In this document: piece after piece, positions 8,971-17,651 of the stretch
Position numbering within the stretch: the stretch's first letter is position 1
How the letters are laid out: every line of letters begins with the position of its first letter
Assembly (NCBI RefSeq): GCF_003353055.1
Contig: NZ_QKWJ01000001.1
Location: 250,235 to 314,234, forward strand
Length of the DNA stretch: 64,000 bases
Reading direction: 5' to 3'
DNA from: Cupriavidus lacunae
Lineage (GTDB): Bacteria > Pseudomonadota > Gammaproteobacteria > Burkholderiales > Burkholderiaceae
The notes under the pieces: model-generated
Databases searched by the model: none
The model's input: only the letters and a program-made list of their open reading frames with translations
Told to the model about the DNA's origin: nothing
Translations under genes and position numbers: made by a program

Positions 8971-8998
8971 TTGTGCAAGCCGGCGCATCGGCTAGAAT
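8971..8998 (+). promoter_or_regulatory. Sigma-70-like promoter for the zapB-like gene and zapA
   Basis: TTGTGC (8971-8976), 16-nt spacer, TAGAAT (8993-8998). The start would fall near 9005, about 20 nt before the ATG at 9024, leaving a very short leader. Confidence 0.55.
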
Positions 8999-9023
8999 CG
9001 CGATACCTGACACCACTCCCATC

Positions 9024-9356
9024 ATGACAGGCCCTATGCTCACCGAACTCGAACAACTGGCCGCCAAGATCGGGCGCGTGCTGCACCATGCGGACACCCT
9101 GGCGGCGGAGAACCAGCGGCTGCGCGACGAGATCGCCCGGCTGGAGGGCGAAGCCGCGCAGTTGCGCGGCGAGCGCGAGGCCATGGCCGCCGACCGCGAG
9201 CTGCTCAATATCAAGATCGAGGAAGCGCAGCTGCGCATCCAGTCCATCCTTGACAAGCTGCCAACCGCCAGCGACACGCGCCAGCTCGACCTGCTCGGCG
9301 AAGAAGCCGCGGCGCAGGGCGCCGAAGCGCACAAGGCCCCCGGAGAACACGCATGA
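9024..9356 (+). CDS. Short coiled-coil protein, ZapB-like, cotranscribed with zapA
   Basis: A 110-aa protein that is almost entirely heptad-patterned from residue 8 to 80 (Leu-rich with alternating Glu/Arg, for example ELEQLAAKIGRVL and NQRLRDEIARLEGE). The C-terminal tail is acidic and Ala-rich. Small coiled-coil proteins directly before zapA in Betaproteobacteria are usually annotated as ZapB or TIGR02449-type. A role in organising the FtsZ ring through ZapA is inferred from this pairing. A second in-frame ATG at 9036 is a possible start. The stop overlaps zapA by 4 nt. Confidence 0.72.
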   Translation: MTGPMLTELEQLAAKIGRVLHHADTLAAENQRLRDEIARLEGEAAQLRGEREAMAADRELLNIKIEEAQLRIQSILDKLPTASDTRQLDLLGEEAAAQGAEAHKAPGEHA

Positions 9357-9685
9357 GCAACAAGCAAGTCGAAGTCAACATCGCCGGCCAGGCCTACCGC
9401 TTTGCCATCGCGCCCGAGAACGAGGCAGCGCTGCTCGAAGCCGTGGCCCTGGTCGACACGCAGATGAACAAGCTGCGCAGCGGCAGCGCGGCCAAGGGCG
9501 TGGAGCGCGTGGCGGTGATGGCCGCAATCAGCATCGCCTCGGACCTGCTGTCGATGCAGCGCAAGCAGCAGGCCGACGGCGCGATCCCGGTCGATGCCAT
9601 TCGCGCGCGCATCCGCGAACTCAACGACCGCGCCGACGAAGCCCTGCGGCAATATGCGCACGTTGGCACGGGTACGCGAGGCTGA
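9353..9685 (+). CDS. zapA: Cell division protein ZapA
   Basis: A 110-aa ZapA: an N-terminal VEVNIAGQAYRFAIAPENE strand region and a long C-terminal helix that forms the tetramer. It binds FtsZ and cross-links protofilaments at midcell. Length and the conserved VAVMAAISIASDLL segment fit the family. It is followed by the 6S RNA, the same order as zapA-ssrS in Gammaproteobacteria. Confidence 0.93.
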   Translation: MSNKQVEVNIAGQAYRFAIAPENEAALLEAVALVDTQMNKLRSGSAAKGVERVAVMAAISIASDLLSMQRKQQADGAIPVDAIRARIRELNDRADEALRQYAHVGTGTRG

Positions 9686-9754
9686 GCGATGACGATGGGA
9701 TGTGCTGCGGATGCCGCGCTGTCGCACAAAATGTAACGACACGCGCGAGTGGAC

Positions 9755-9783
9755 TTGGTATGGCCTGCGACGCGGTGTATAGT
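9755..9783 (+). promoter_or_regulatory. Probable promoter upstream of the 6S RNA
   Basis: TTGGTA (9755-9760), 17-nt spacer, TATAGT (9778-9783). It would start a transcript near 9790, about 165 nt before the 6S body. This is reminiscent of the distal promoter that yields a processed long 6S precursor in E. coli. No good promoter is visible immediately before 9953. Confidence 0.45.
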
Positions 9784-9952
9784 GTAGCCAGACTGCACGA
9801 GGCACCACAGATGTGCAGCAGACAGGCCAGGTTATCGCGCCCGGCCGCCGTTTTCATCCCATCCTAGTCAGAAACGGCAAACGTCTGACATCCCGCACGC
9901 GGTCCGGTTTTCCGGGCACGATGATGCGCCTGGAGAGTCAGACGCTTGACAG

Positions 9953-10171
9953 TTTCCCTGCCTGGTTCGTGAGGGTCATAAACTCCTTGAACCGATATGC
10001 ATTGCATGGTGCGGGATTATGTCGCGTGGGCGAGCGCGTCATCGCATTCATAGTCTGGGCCTGGCCTGGACTCCCTGAGTGGATGATGTACCCGAAATGC
10101 GACTTCCGCAGCCACTCTGAACCTCACTTGGGTTCAGGATGCCGACCCAGCGGCCAAGGCGGGGACCCCTT
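9953..10171 (+). ncRNA. ssrS: 6S RNA
   Basis: The ends pair as a closing stem (CCCTGCCTGG at 9957-9966 with CCAAGGCGGGG at about 10154-10164). Inside are segments shared with E. coli 6S: TTGAACCGATAT on the 5' side, TGCGACTTCCGCAGCCA on the 3' side, and the small 3' hairpin CTGAACC/GGTTCAG. 6S mimics an open promoter and binds sigma-70 RNA polymerase in stationary phase. The position after zapA is the conserved one. End points are estimated from the stem. Confidence 0.87.
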
Positions 10172-10208
10172 AAAAAGGCGGTGGTTTTCTGAACCATCGC
10201 CTTTTTTC
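10172..10208 (+). terminator. Rho-independent terminator after the 6S RNA
   Basis: The hairpin AAGGCGGTGGTT / AACCATCGCCTT has a short TTCTG loop and a run of T residues. One G-T pair sits in the stem. Confidence 0.85.
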
Positions 10209-10252
10209 TTGCCTGTGTTTTCCCCACGGGCCTTCCATTCCTGAGCCGCGCC

Positions 10253-10735
<483 letters not shown>

Positions 10736-10788
10736 GCCATGCCCGGCCGGGCAAGACTGACAACAATAACAACGATCTTCAAGACACA

Positions 10789-11613
10789 ATGCAGTTCGAC
10801 AACCTGCCGGTGCTGATCCCCGCCCTGCTTGCCCTGGGCGCTTTCACCGGCTTCTGCGCCGGCCTGCTGGGCGTGGGCGGCGGCATGATGATGGTGCCGT
10901 TCCTGACGCTGCTGTTCACCAGCCTGGGCTTTGCCGACGAAGCCATCGTCCATATGGCGATCGCCACTTCGATGGGCACCATCCTGTTCACCTCGCTGTC
11001 GTCGGTGCGCGCGCACCACAAGCGCGGCGCGGTGCGCTGGCCGATTGTGCTGGCGCTGGCGCCTGGCATCCTGATCGGCGGCATGATCGGCGCCGGCAAG
11101 GTCTTCGCGGCGCTCAAGACCAGCTGGCTGTCGCTGGCCTTTGCCGGCTTCGTGGGTTTCTCGGCGCTGCAGATGCTGCGCAACCGGCGCCCCAAGCCTG
11201 GCCGGCAGCTGCCGGGGTTCGCCGGCATGGCGGGCGCGGGCGGCGTGATCGGTTTCCTGTCGAGCCTGGTGGGCGCGGGTGGCGCGTTCGTCTCGGTGCC
11301 GTTCATGACGTGGTGCAATGTGCCGATCCACAACGCGGTGGCCACCTCGGCCGCGCTCGGCTTCCCGATCGCGGCTGCGAGTGTGGCGGGCTACATCTGG
11401 AGCGGCTGGCAGGCGCCGGGACTGCCGGCGGGTTCGCTCGGCTATCTTTACCTGCCCGCGCTGCTGGTGATCGCGGCGGCCAGCGTGCTGACCGCGCCGC
11501 TGGGCGCGCGCACCGCGCACCGGATGGATGTGGGCCAGCTGCGCAAGATCTTTGCCGTGCTGCTGCTGTGCCTGGCAACCTATATGTTGTGGAAGGCCTG
11601 GCAGGCCTTCTGA
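10789..11613 (+). CDS. TauE/SafE family membrane permease
   Basis: A 274-aa membrane protein with about eight hydrophobic segments and the two family glycine motifs, FCAGLLGVGGGMMMVPFL (near residues 22-39) and FLSSLVGAGGAFVSVPFM (near 158-175). Members export sulfite or small organosulfur anions, but the substrate here cannot be read. The ATG at 10789 was preferred over an earlier in-frame ATG that lies inside the EVE gene and adds a polar extension. A second member of the family opens the cysteine operon at 36806-37579. Confidence 0.85.
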   Translation: MQFDNLPVLIPALLALGAFTGFCAGLLGVGGGMMMVPFLTLLFTSLGFADEAIVHMAIATSMGTILFTSLSSVRAHHKRGAVRWPIVLALAPGILIGGMIGAGKVFAALKTSWLSLAFAGFVGFSALQMLRNRRPKPGRQLPGFAGMAGAGGVIGFLSSLVGAGGAFVSVPFMTWCNVPIHNAVATSAALGFPIAAASVAGYIWSGWQAPGLPAGSLGYLYLPALLVIAAASVLTAPLGARTAHRMDVGQLRKIFAVLLLCLATYMLWKAWQAF

Positions 11614-11727
11614 CCCGAACGGGGGAGACCCCGCCCGCGCCGGCTTCGTAACAATGGTTTGCAATGTCGCGGAACGATTGGACCTCCGCTTACGTCTGAT
11701 ACCCATCACGTTTGAACGGGAGAACAT

Positions 11728-12426
11728 ATGAAACATTGGCTCGCCGCCACGCTGCTTGGCACCACCGCCGTCGTCGCTTCGGCGCATGGCGGCCCCACTG
11801 AAACGCCGTCGGGCGTGCTGTCGCTGAGCGCTCAGGCCGTCACCGAAGTGCCGACCGATATCGTGCACCTGACCCTTGCTGCTGAGCAGGAAGGCGCCGA
11901 ACCGGCCGCGATCTCCTCGGGCCTGTCGACCCGGACCCAGGCCGTCATCACGCAGGCGCGCCGCGTCCAGGGCGTGACCGCCGAATCGGGCGGCTTCACC
12001 ATCCACCCCAACACCGACCGCAACGGCCGCATCAGCACCTGGCGCGGGCGTTCCGAGGTCATCCTGAAGTCGCGTGATTTCTCGGCGGTGTCCAGGCTCG
12101 CGGGCGAACTGGCCAGCCAGATGCAGGTGCAGAACATCGCCTTCTCGCTGTCGCGCGAAGCACGCGAGGCAGCCGAGGCCAAGCTGGCCGAGGAAGCCGT
12201 TGCCTCATTCCGCAACAAGGCGCAGTCGACCACCAGGCTGTTCGGCTACAACAGCTACACCATCCGCGAAGTCAGCCTGAATGAAACCGGCGTGGTGCCG
12301 CCGATGCCGCGCATGTACGGTGCCGCCAAGGCCATGATGTCCGACTCCGCGGTGCCGGTGCCGGTCGAGGGCGGCAAGACGCAGGTGACGGTGTCGGTCA
12401 ATGGCTCCGTGCAGATGCTGAAGTAA
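11728..12426 (+). CDS. Periplasmic SIMPL-domain (DUF541) protein
   Basis: A 232-aa protein with a Sec signal (residues 1-19, cleavage near VASAHG). The rest is a SIMPL domain with the alternating pattern LSLSAQAVTEVPTDIVHLTL and the terminal TVSVNGSVQM strand. E. coli YggE, a relative, lowers oxidative stress by an unknown mechanism. A strong GGGAGA ribosome site sits 8 nt before the ATG. It is transcribed alone and converges on the malonate operon. Confidence 0.85.
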   Translation: MKHWLAATLLGTTAVVASAHGGPTETPSGVLSLSAQAVTEVPTDIVHLTLAAEQEGAEPAAISSGLSTRTQAVITQARRVQGVTAESGGFTIHPNTDRNGRISTWRGRSEVILKSRDFSAVSRLAGELASQMQVQNIAFSLSREAREAAEAKLAEEAVASFRNKAQSTTRLFGYNSYTIREVSLNETGVVPPMPRMYGAAKAMMSDSAVPVPVEGGKTQVTVSVNGSVQMLK

Positions 12427-12433
12427 GACGGCC

Positions 12434-12459
12434 GCGCCCTGCGCCATCGCGCAGGGCGC
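12434..12459. terminator. Hairpin between convergent genes, likely bidirectional terminator
   Basis: A perfect 10-bp stem GCGCCCTGCG / CGCAGGGCGC with a 6-nt loop lies between the SIMPL gene and matB. Only a short T-poor tail follows, so termination may be weak or factor-assisted. Confidence 0.55.
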
Positions 12460-12474
12460 TTGCCTTCACGTCCC

Positions 12475-14028
12475 TCAGAGCACCGCGAACTGCTCGCGCA
12501 GCACGTTTTTCTGCACCTTGCCCATGGTATTGCGCGGCAGCTCGTCCACCAGGTGCACGCGCTTCGGTACCTTGAAGTTGGCGATGCGGCCCTTGAGCGT
12601 GCCGATCAGCACCGCTTCATCGATCTCCGCGCCCGGCTTGCGCACCACCACCGCCACCACCGCCTCGCCGAAGTCCGCGTGCGGCACGCCGATCACCGCG
12701 CTCTCGGCCACACCCGGCATCTCGTCGATAAAGCTCTCGATCTCCTTCGGGTAGACGTTGTAGCCGCCCGAAATGATCAGGTCCTTGCTGCGCCCGACGA
12801 TGGTCAGGTAGTTGTCCGGCACCACGCGCTCGCCAGCCTGGCTGACCATGGCGCCGCCGAAGCGACCGACGTCGCCGGTCTTGAACCAGCCGTCTTCCGT
12901 GAACTCTTCCTTCGTCTTCTCCGGCATGCGCCAGTAGCCCTTGAACACGTTGGGGCCCTGGACCTCGACATTGCCGATCTCGCCCGGCGCGCACGGCTGG
13001 CCCTCGCCATCGACCACGCGCACGGACACGCCCGGCAACGGCATGCCGACGGTGCCGCCGATGCGCTCGCCCAGCGCCGCATCATACGGATTCGACACCA
13101 GCATCACGGTCTCGCTCATGCCGTAGCGTTCCAGGATGGTATGGCCGGTGCGCTCGCGGAAGGCATCGAAGGTTTCCATCAGCAGCGGCGCCGAACCCGA
13201 CACGAACAGCCGCATGCGGCGACAGGTGTCATCGTCGAAGCGCGGCTCCTGCAGCATGCGCACGTAGTAGGTCGGCACACCCATCATTATCGTGCAGCGC
13301 GGCAGGAATTTCAGCACCTGCGCCATGTCCAGCCTGGGCGCCCAGATCATCTTGGCGCCGGCCAGCAACGCGCCGTGCGACGCGACAAAGAGGCCGTGCA
13401 CGTGGAAGATCGGCAGCATGTGCAGCAGCACGTCGTCGCTGCGCCAGCCCCAGAATTCATGCAGCGTCTGTGCATTGGCTGCCAGGTTGCGGTGCGTCAG
13501 CATCGCGCCCTTGCTGCGGCCGGTGGTGCCGGAGGTGTAGAGGATGGCGGCAAGGTCGTCGTCCTGGCGCGCGACCGTCTCGAAGGCATCTGGCTTGCCC
13601 GCCGCGCGCGACAGCAGCGAGCCGCTGCGGTCGTCGTCCAGCGTAAAGACGTGGTTCACGCCGTAACGGAACGCCACCTTGGAGACCCAGCCGAAATTCT
13701 TGCTGCCGCAGACCACCACCGACGGCTCGGCATTGCCGACGAAGTAGTCGATCTCGGCTTCCTGGTAGGCGGTGTTCAGCGGCAGGTAGACGTAGCCCGC
13801 GCGCAGCGTGGCCAGGTACAGGAACAGCGCTTCGGGGGACTTCTCCACCTGCACCGCCACGCGCGCGCCTTCAGGCAGGTGCAGCGAAGCCAGCAGGTTG
13901 GCCAGCTTGGCGGTGGCGCGGTCAAGGTCGTCCCAGCTGTAGTACAGCCCGTCATGGGTCTCGATGCAGCAGGCGGTGCGGTCGGCGGGGAAGCGGGATT
14001 CGAACAGGGCGAACAGGTTGGCGTTCAT
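12475..14028 (-). CDS. matB: Malonyl-CoA synthetase (malonate:CoA ligase) MatB
   Basis: A 517-aa ANL-superfamily acyl-CoA synthetase. The AMP-binding P-loop YTSGTTGRSKG is at residues 164-174. SGSAPLL and ERYGMSETVM follow, then the hinge GRSKDLIISGGYNVYPKEIE and the catalytic C-terminal lysine in PRNTMGKVQKN. It activates malonate to malonyl-CoA. Assignment to malonate rather than another short acid rests on similarity to the Rhizobium-type MatB pattern and on sharing an operon with malonyl-CoA decarboxylase. It is the last gene of the operon and begins 61 nt after the enoyl-CoA hydratase. Confidence 0.88.
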   Translation of the reverse strand: MNANLFALFESRFPADRTACCIETHDGLYYSWDDLDRATAKLANLLASLHLPEGARVAVQVEKSPEALFLYLATLRAGYVYLPLNTAYQEAEIDYFVGNAEPSVVVCGSKNFGWVSKVAFRYGVNHVFTLDDDRSGSLLSRAAGKPDAFETVARQDDDLAAILYTSGTTGRSKGAMLTHRNLAANAQTLHEFWGWRSDDVLLHMLPIFHVHGLFVASHGALLAGAKMIWAPRLDMAQVLKFLPRCTIMMGVPTYYVRMLQEPRFDDDTCRRMRLFVSGSAPLLMETFDAFRERTGHTILERYGMSETVMLVSNPYDAALGERIGGTVGMPLPGVSVRVVDGEGQPCAPGEIGNVEVQGPNVFKGYWRMPEKTKEEFTEDGWFKTGDVGRFGGAMVSQAGERVVPDNYLTIVGRSKDLIISGGYNVYPKEIESFIDEMPGVAESAVIGVPHADFGEAVVAVVVRKPGAEIDEAVLIGTLKGRIANFKVPKRVHLVDELPRNTMGKVQKNVLREQFAVL

Positions 14029-14089
14029 GGCGGGGATCGAACGAAAGGCTAAGGAAAACGAAGAAGACAAGGATGTGGGAGGCAGTGCC

Positions 14090-14872
14090 CTACTCCCCAC
14101 GGAATTGCGGCGGCCGGCGCGCGAGGAAGGCGGCGACGCCTTCCGCGTGGTCCGCGCCTTCGGCATAGGCGAAATGGGCATCCAGTTCAGCCGGCGAAAG
14201 CGGTGCCGGCGACGGCGCCAGCCGGCGGATGGTGGCCTTGTTGATGCGGGCCGCGGCGGGCGCGCCGGCAGCGATGCGGCGCACCGTGGCATCAACCTCC
14301 GCAGCCAGCGCGCCGAGCTCGACCACGCGCGTCAGCAGCCCCTTCTCGCGCGCCTCGGCGGCGCCGAATACGCGGCCTTCGAGCAGGATCTCGAGCGCCG
14401 TGGCACGGCCCGCCAGCGCCAGCAGGCCTTGCAGCTCGCCGGGCGCCATCGGGAAGCCCAGCCGGTTGATCGGCACGCCGAAGCGGCTGTCCGAGGCGGC
14501 GATGCGCAGGTCGCAATGGCAGGCGATTTCCAGCCCGCCGCCCACGCAGACGCCCTCGATCATCGCGATGGTGGGGTGCGTGCATTGCGCCACCGCCGCC
14601 AGCGCGGGCGCGATGGTGGCCATGTGGTAGTGACGCACCGCGGCCTCGTCGCCACGCTCGGCGGGAAACTCGGCGATATCTGCGCCAGCGGCAAAGTTGC
14701 CGTCGGCGCCGCGCACCACCACGCAGCGCAGCGAGGTATCGGCCGACAGGCGCGCAAAGCCCGCGGCCAGCTCGCGCCACATCTGCGCGGAAATGGCGTT
14801 GAGCTTGCCCGCGTGCGACAGCGTTACGGTGGCAGTAGTGCCTTGCGCGGCAAACTGCACGGTGCCGCTCAT
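14090..14872 (-). CDS. Enoyl-CoA hydratase/isomerase family protein in the malonate operon
   Basis: A 260-aa crotonase-fold protein. The oxyanion-hole segments are visible: GNFAAGADIAEF (about residues 63-74) and IEGVCVGGGLEIACHCDLRIA. The ATG at 14872 was chosen because AGGGGG lies 7 nt before it; an upstream in-frame ATG at 14890 would swallow that site. Its place between the Bug-type receptor and matB suggests a role in malonate or malonyl-CoA metabolism, but the reaction is not deducible. Hydratase, isomerase or decarboxylase activity all occur in this fold. Confidence 0.8.
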   Translation of the reverse strand: MSGTVQFAAQGTTATVTLSHAGKLNAISAQMWRELAAGFARLSADTSLRCVVVRGADGNFAAGADIAEFPAERGDEAAVRHYHMATIAPALAAVAQCTHPTIAMIEGVCVGGGLEIACHCDLRIAASDSRFGVPINRLGFPMAPGELQGLLALAGRATALEILLEGRVFGAAEAREKGLLTRVVELGALAAEVDATVRRIAAGAPAAARINKATIRRLAPSPAPLSPAELDAHFAYAEGADHAEGVAAFLARRPPQFRGE

Positions 14873-14916
14873 GGCTGTGCCCCCTGGCATCGGATCAGCA
14901 TTGGCATGGTGTCCCG

Positions 14917-15930
14917 TCAGTCGATCGTGGCGCCGGACTGCTGCACCACCTGGGCCCAGCGCCGGATCTCGGCGCGCTGGAACTGCGCGAACTGTTCCTG
15001 CGTGAAGGCGGGCGTATCCGAGCCATTGCTGAGCCAGACCTGCTTGAGGTCCGGCGTGTTCAGCGCCTTCTCGGTTTCGGCGTACAGGCGGTCAACGATC
15101 TCCTTGGGCGTGCCCTTGGGCACCCACATCGCATACCAGGTGGACACGTCAAAATTGGGCACGCCGGCCTCGGCCGCGGTCGGCACATTGGGGAAGGCTG
15201 CCGAGCGCTTGGTCGAAGCCACGGCCAGCGCCTTGATGCGGCCGGCGCGGATATGCTGCGCCGATGAGCCCAGGCCGTCGAACATCAGGTCGACCTGGCC
15301 CGCGATCAGGTCGGACAGCGCCGGGCCCGCGCCCTTGTACGGGATATGGGTGATGAAGGTCTTGGTCTGGAGCTTGAACAGCTCGCCGGCCAGGTGGTGC
15401 GACGAGCCGTTGCCGGCTGAACCGTAGTTCAGCTTGCCGGGATTGGCCTTGGCGTAGGCAATCAGCTCCTGCAACGTGTTGGCCTTGACGCGGCTGGGGT
15501 TGACCACCACCACCTGCGGCGGCTGCGCGATCACCGTGACCGGGATGAAATCCTTTTCGATGTCGTAGTCCAGCTTCTTGTAGAACGACGGCGCAATGGC
15601 GTGGTGGGCGCCGCCGATAAACACCGTGTAGCCGTCCGGCGCGGCCTTGGCCGCGATGCTGGCGCCGACCGTGCCACCGGCGCCGCCGCGGTTGTCGATC
15701 ACGAACTGCTTGCCGAGCTGCTTGGACAGCTGCGCGGTCAGCGGCCGGGCAAAGGCGTCGGTGCCACCGCCAGCGGGAAACGGCACGATCACGGTAACGG
15801 GCTTGGAAGGCCAGGTATCGGCATGCGCGGCGGGCGCCGCAAGCATGGCGCCGGCGCTGATGCCGGCCAGGCCCAGGGCCGTGCCCGCTGCGCGCGCGCA
15901 TGCGGCCAGGCTGAACTGACGACGATTCAT
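14917..15930 (-). CDS. Bug-family (TctC-type) periplasmic solute-binding protein
   Basis: A 337-aa protein with a signal peptide containing twin arginines (MNRRQFSLAACARAAG, hydrophobic core, cleavage near AAHAD at residue 38). The mature domain shows the Bug hallmarks WPSKPVTVIVPFPAGGGTD and VIDNRGGAGGT. These proteins bind carboxylates for tripartite tricarboxylate transporters. No TctA or TctB membrane gene lies in the window, so the protein is an orphan receptor here. Operon position makes malonate a reasonable guess for its ligand. Confidence 0.86.
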   Translation of the reverse strand: MNRRQFSLAACARAAGTALGLAGISAGAMLAAPAAHADTWPSKPVTVIVPFPAGGGTDAFARPLTAQLSKQLGKQFVIDNRGGAGGTVGASIAAKAAPDGYTVFIGGAHHAIAPSFYKKLDYDIEKDFIPVTVIAQPPQVVVVNPSRVKANTLQELIAYAKANPGKLNYGSAGNGSSHHLAGELFKLQTKTFITHIPYKGAGPALSDLIAGQVDLMFDGLGSSAQHIRAGRIKALAVASTKRSAAFPNVPTAAEAGVPNFDVSTWYAMWVPKGTPKEIVDRLYAETEKALNTPDLKQVWLSNGSDTPAFTQEQFAQFQRAEIRRWAQVVQQSGATID

Positions 15931-16039
15931 GTTGTTGTCTCCTCTCTCTTCTGGAAAGTCAAGCTGATGGCCACACGCACCTGCACAGGCACGCGCCGCG
16001 GCTGGCTTTGCTTCTACGACATGGGTCCCGACAAAAGAA

Positions 16040-16060
16040 CGCGGCGCGCCAGGCGCCGCG
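16040..16060 (-). other. Strong intra-operon hairpin between matA and the Bug gene
   Basis: A perfect 8-bp GC stem (CGCGGCGC / GCGCCGCG) lies in the 185-nt gap between the decarboxylase stop and the Bug gene start. No T-tract follows. It could set relative expression by blocking RNA decay or attenuating transcription. Next to it is an imperfect direct repeat of AGGGCGATCCCGTGACCG (about 16067-16105). Confidence 0.4.
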
Positions 16061-16115
16061 GGTGCGAGGGCGATCCCGTGACCGGACTAGGGCGATCCCC
16101 GTGACCGTACCAGGG

Positions 16116-17579
16116 TCACAGCAGCTTCCCGACGCTACGGCTGATCCGCGGGTTGCCGGCGCCCAAGCGTGCCAGATTGTCATCCAGCGCCTCGGGCACG
16201 TAAAGGTAATTGACCATCATGCCGCAGCTCTGGCTGCGGCCTTTGCGCGACAGGTCGGCGCCCCAGTTCAGCCGCTCCACGCAGGCACCGTTGCCCAGGT
16301 GGAAGCGCGCCACCGGATCGGCCGGCATCGACTGGTTGCGTTCGCGCACCAGGAAATGCGCGGCCAGGGTCATGGCGGTGTCGCGGACCACGGCATCGGC
16401 GGCATCCGGCGCCAGCGCTTCCAGCCAACCGGCGCCGTCGGCGGGCGCATTGCCGTGGCGCTCACGCCAGCGCGCCACACGTTTGTCGCCCAGCACGCGC
16501 GCCACGGCATCGCCATCCTCCTTGCGCAGCCAGTCGGCAAACCCCGGGATCGGCGACAGCGTGGCGAACTGCTTTACTTTCGGGAATTCGCGCTGCACTT
16601 CCTCGATCACGCGCTTGAGCAGGAAATTGCCGAAGCTGACCCCGCGCAGGCCCGCCTGCGTATTGCTGATCGAATAAAAGATCGCCCACTTGACGCGGCG
16701 CAGGTCTTCCAGCGGCGCGGCCTCATCCAGCAAGGTATGGACATCGGCCGCCATCTCCGGGGCGAAGGCCACTTCGACAAAGATCAGCGGCTCGCGCGGG
16801 ATGCGGGGGTGGAAGAAGGCGTAGCAGCGGCGGTCGGAATCGAGGCGGTTGCGCAGGTCGGTCCATGAGGCGATCTCATGCACGGCCTCGTAGCGGATCA
16901 GCTTTTCCAGCAGCGACGCCGGCGAGTCCCAGGTGATCGGCTGCAGTTCCAGCAGGCCCACGTCGAACCAGTTGGAGAACAGCGCCTCGAGGTCGTCGTC
17001 GAGCGGACGCAGGCCGGGCATGCGGCGCTGCCAGCGCAGCATGTCGGCCCGCAGCTGGATCAGGAAATGCAGGCCGCAGGCGCTGCTGCCACGCTGGCCG
17101 TGCAGCGCGGCCAGCCGCTTGAAGAAGCGGATGCGCGCATTGGACAGTGCCTGGCTCAGGCCCGACGGCCCGGCCTGCGCGCGTGCGCCCCGCGCCGCCT
17201 TGTCGGCGTCGGCAGCCCCCTCTTCACCGCCGCTGCCGGCCACCTCGGCCAGCACCGCGAGCATGCCGCGCCGGGTGGCCTCGCCGGCAGCTTCGTATTC
17301 AGCCTGCCAGGCCTGCGCGGCGGCATTGGCGGCGCCATCGGTCAGGCGCGCGTCGAAACACAGGCGCAGCTGCTCGCGCTGGCGGCGGACCACGCGCGGC
17401 GGCAGCGGCGCCTCGCCGTCAGCCGGCGTGATTGCGGTGGCCTTGGCATTGGCCCTGGCGTCGCCCTCGCCCTTGCGTCCCCACCAGCGGCCCAGCCGCG
17501 ACAGGATATTCGAGCCAGACGGCTCGCTCTCGCCCAGCGGCGCACTGATCTTCTGGTCACCTGTGTCGAAGGAATTCAT
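16116..17579 (-). CDS. matA: Malonyl-CoA decarboxylase MatA
   Basis: A 487-aa malonyl-CoA decarboxylase: a variable N-terminal helical part (to about residue 160, including an Ala/Gly-rich insert), then the conserved catalytic half with FFHPRIPREPLIFVEVAF, YSISNTQAGLRGVSFGNFL and LSPIPGFADWL. The C-terminal segment holds the LNWGADLSRKG and MVNYLYV motifs. It converts malonyl-CoA to acetyl-CoA and CO2, completing malonate use with MatB. ATG 17579 was preferred over 17594-17600 because it has an AGG-containing ribosome site. It follows the GntR gene by 72 nt. Confidence 0.92.
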   Translation of the reverse strand: MNSFDTGDQKISAPLGESEPSGSNILSRLGRWWGRKGEGDARANAKATAITPADGEAPLPPRVVRRQREQLRLCFDARLTDGAANAAAQAWQAEYEAAGEATRRGMLAVLAEVAGSGGEEGAADADKAARGARAQAGPSGLSQALSNARIRFFKRLAALHGQRGSSACGLHFLIQLRADMLRWQRRMPGLRPLDDDLEALFSNWFDVGLLELQPITWDSPASLLEKLIRYEAVHEIASWTDLRNRLDSDRRCYAFFHPRIPREPLIFVEVAFAPEMAADVHTLLDEAAPLEDLRRVKWAIFYSISNTQAGLRGVSFGNFLLKRVIEEVQREFPKVKQFATLSPIPGFADWLRKEDGDAVARVLGDKRVARWRERHGNAPADGAGWLEALAPDAADAVVRDTAMTLAAHFLVRERNQSMPADPVARFHLGNGACVERLNWGADLSRKGRSQSCGMMVNYLYVPEALDDNLARLGAGNPRISRSVGKLL

Positions 17580-17651
17580 GCGGTACCTGCCTTGGTGCAT
17601 CGATCGGAACGTGGGAAAAACATCGGTGTGGCCTGGTGTGGCGTCGCGCGG

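Noticed and set aside
9946-9951. A perfect TTGACA just before the 6S RNA
   Set aside because: No -10 hexamer at 15-19 nt; the expected -10 position lies within the GC-rich 6S stem.
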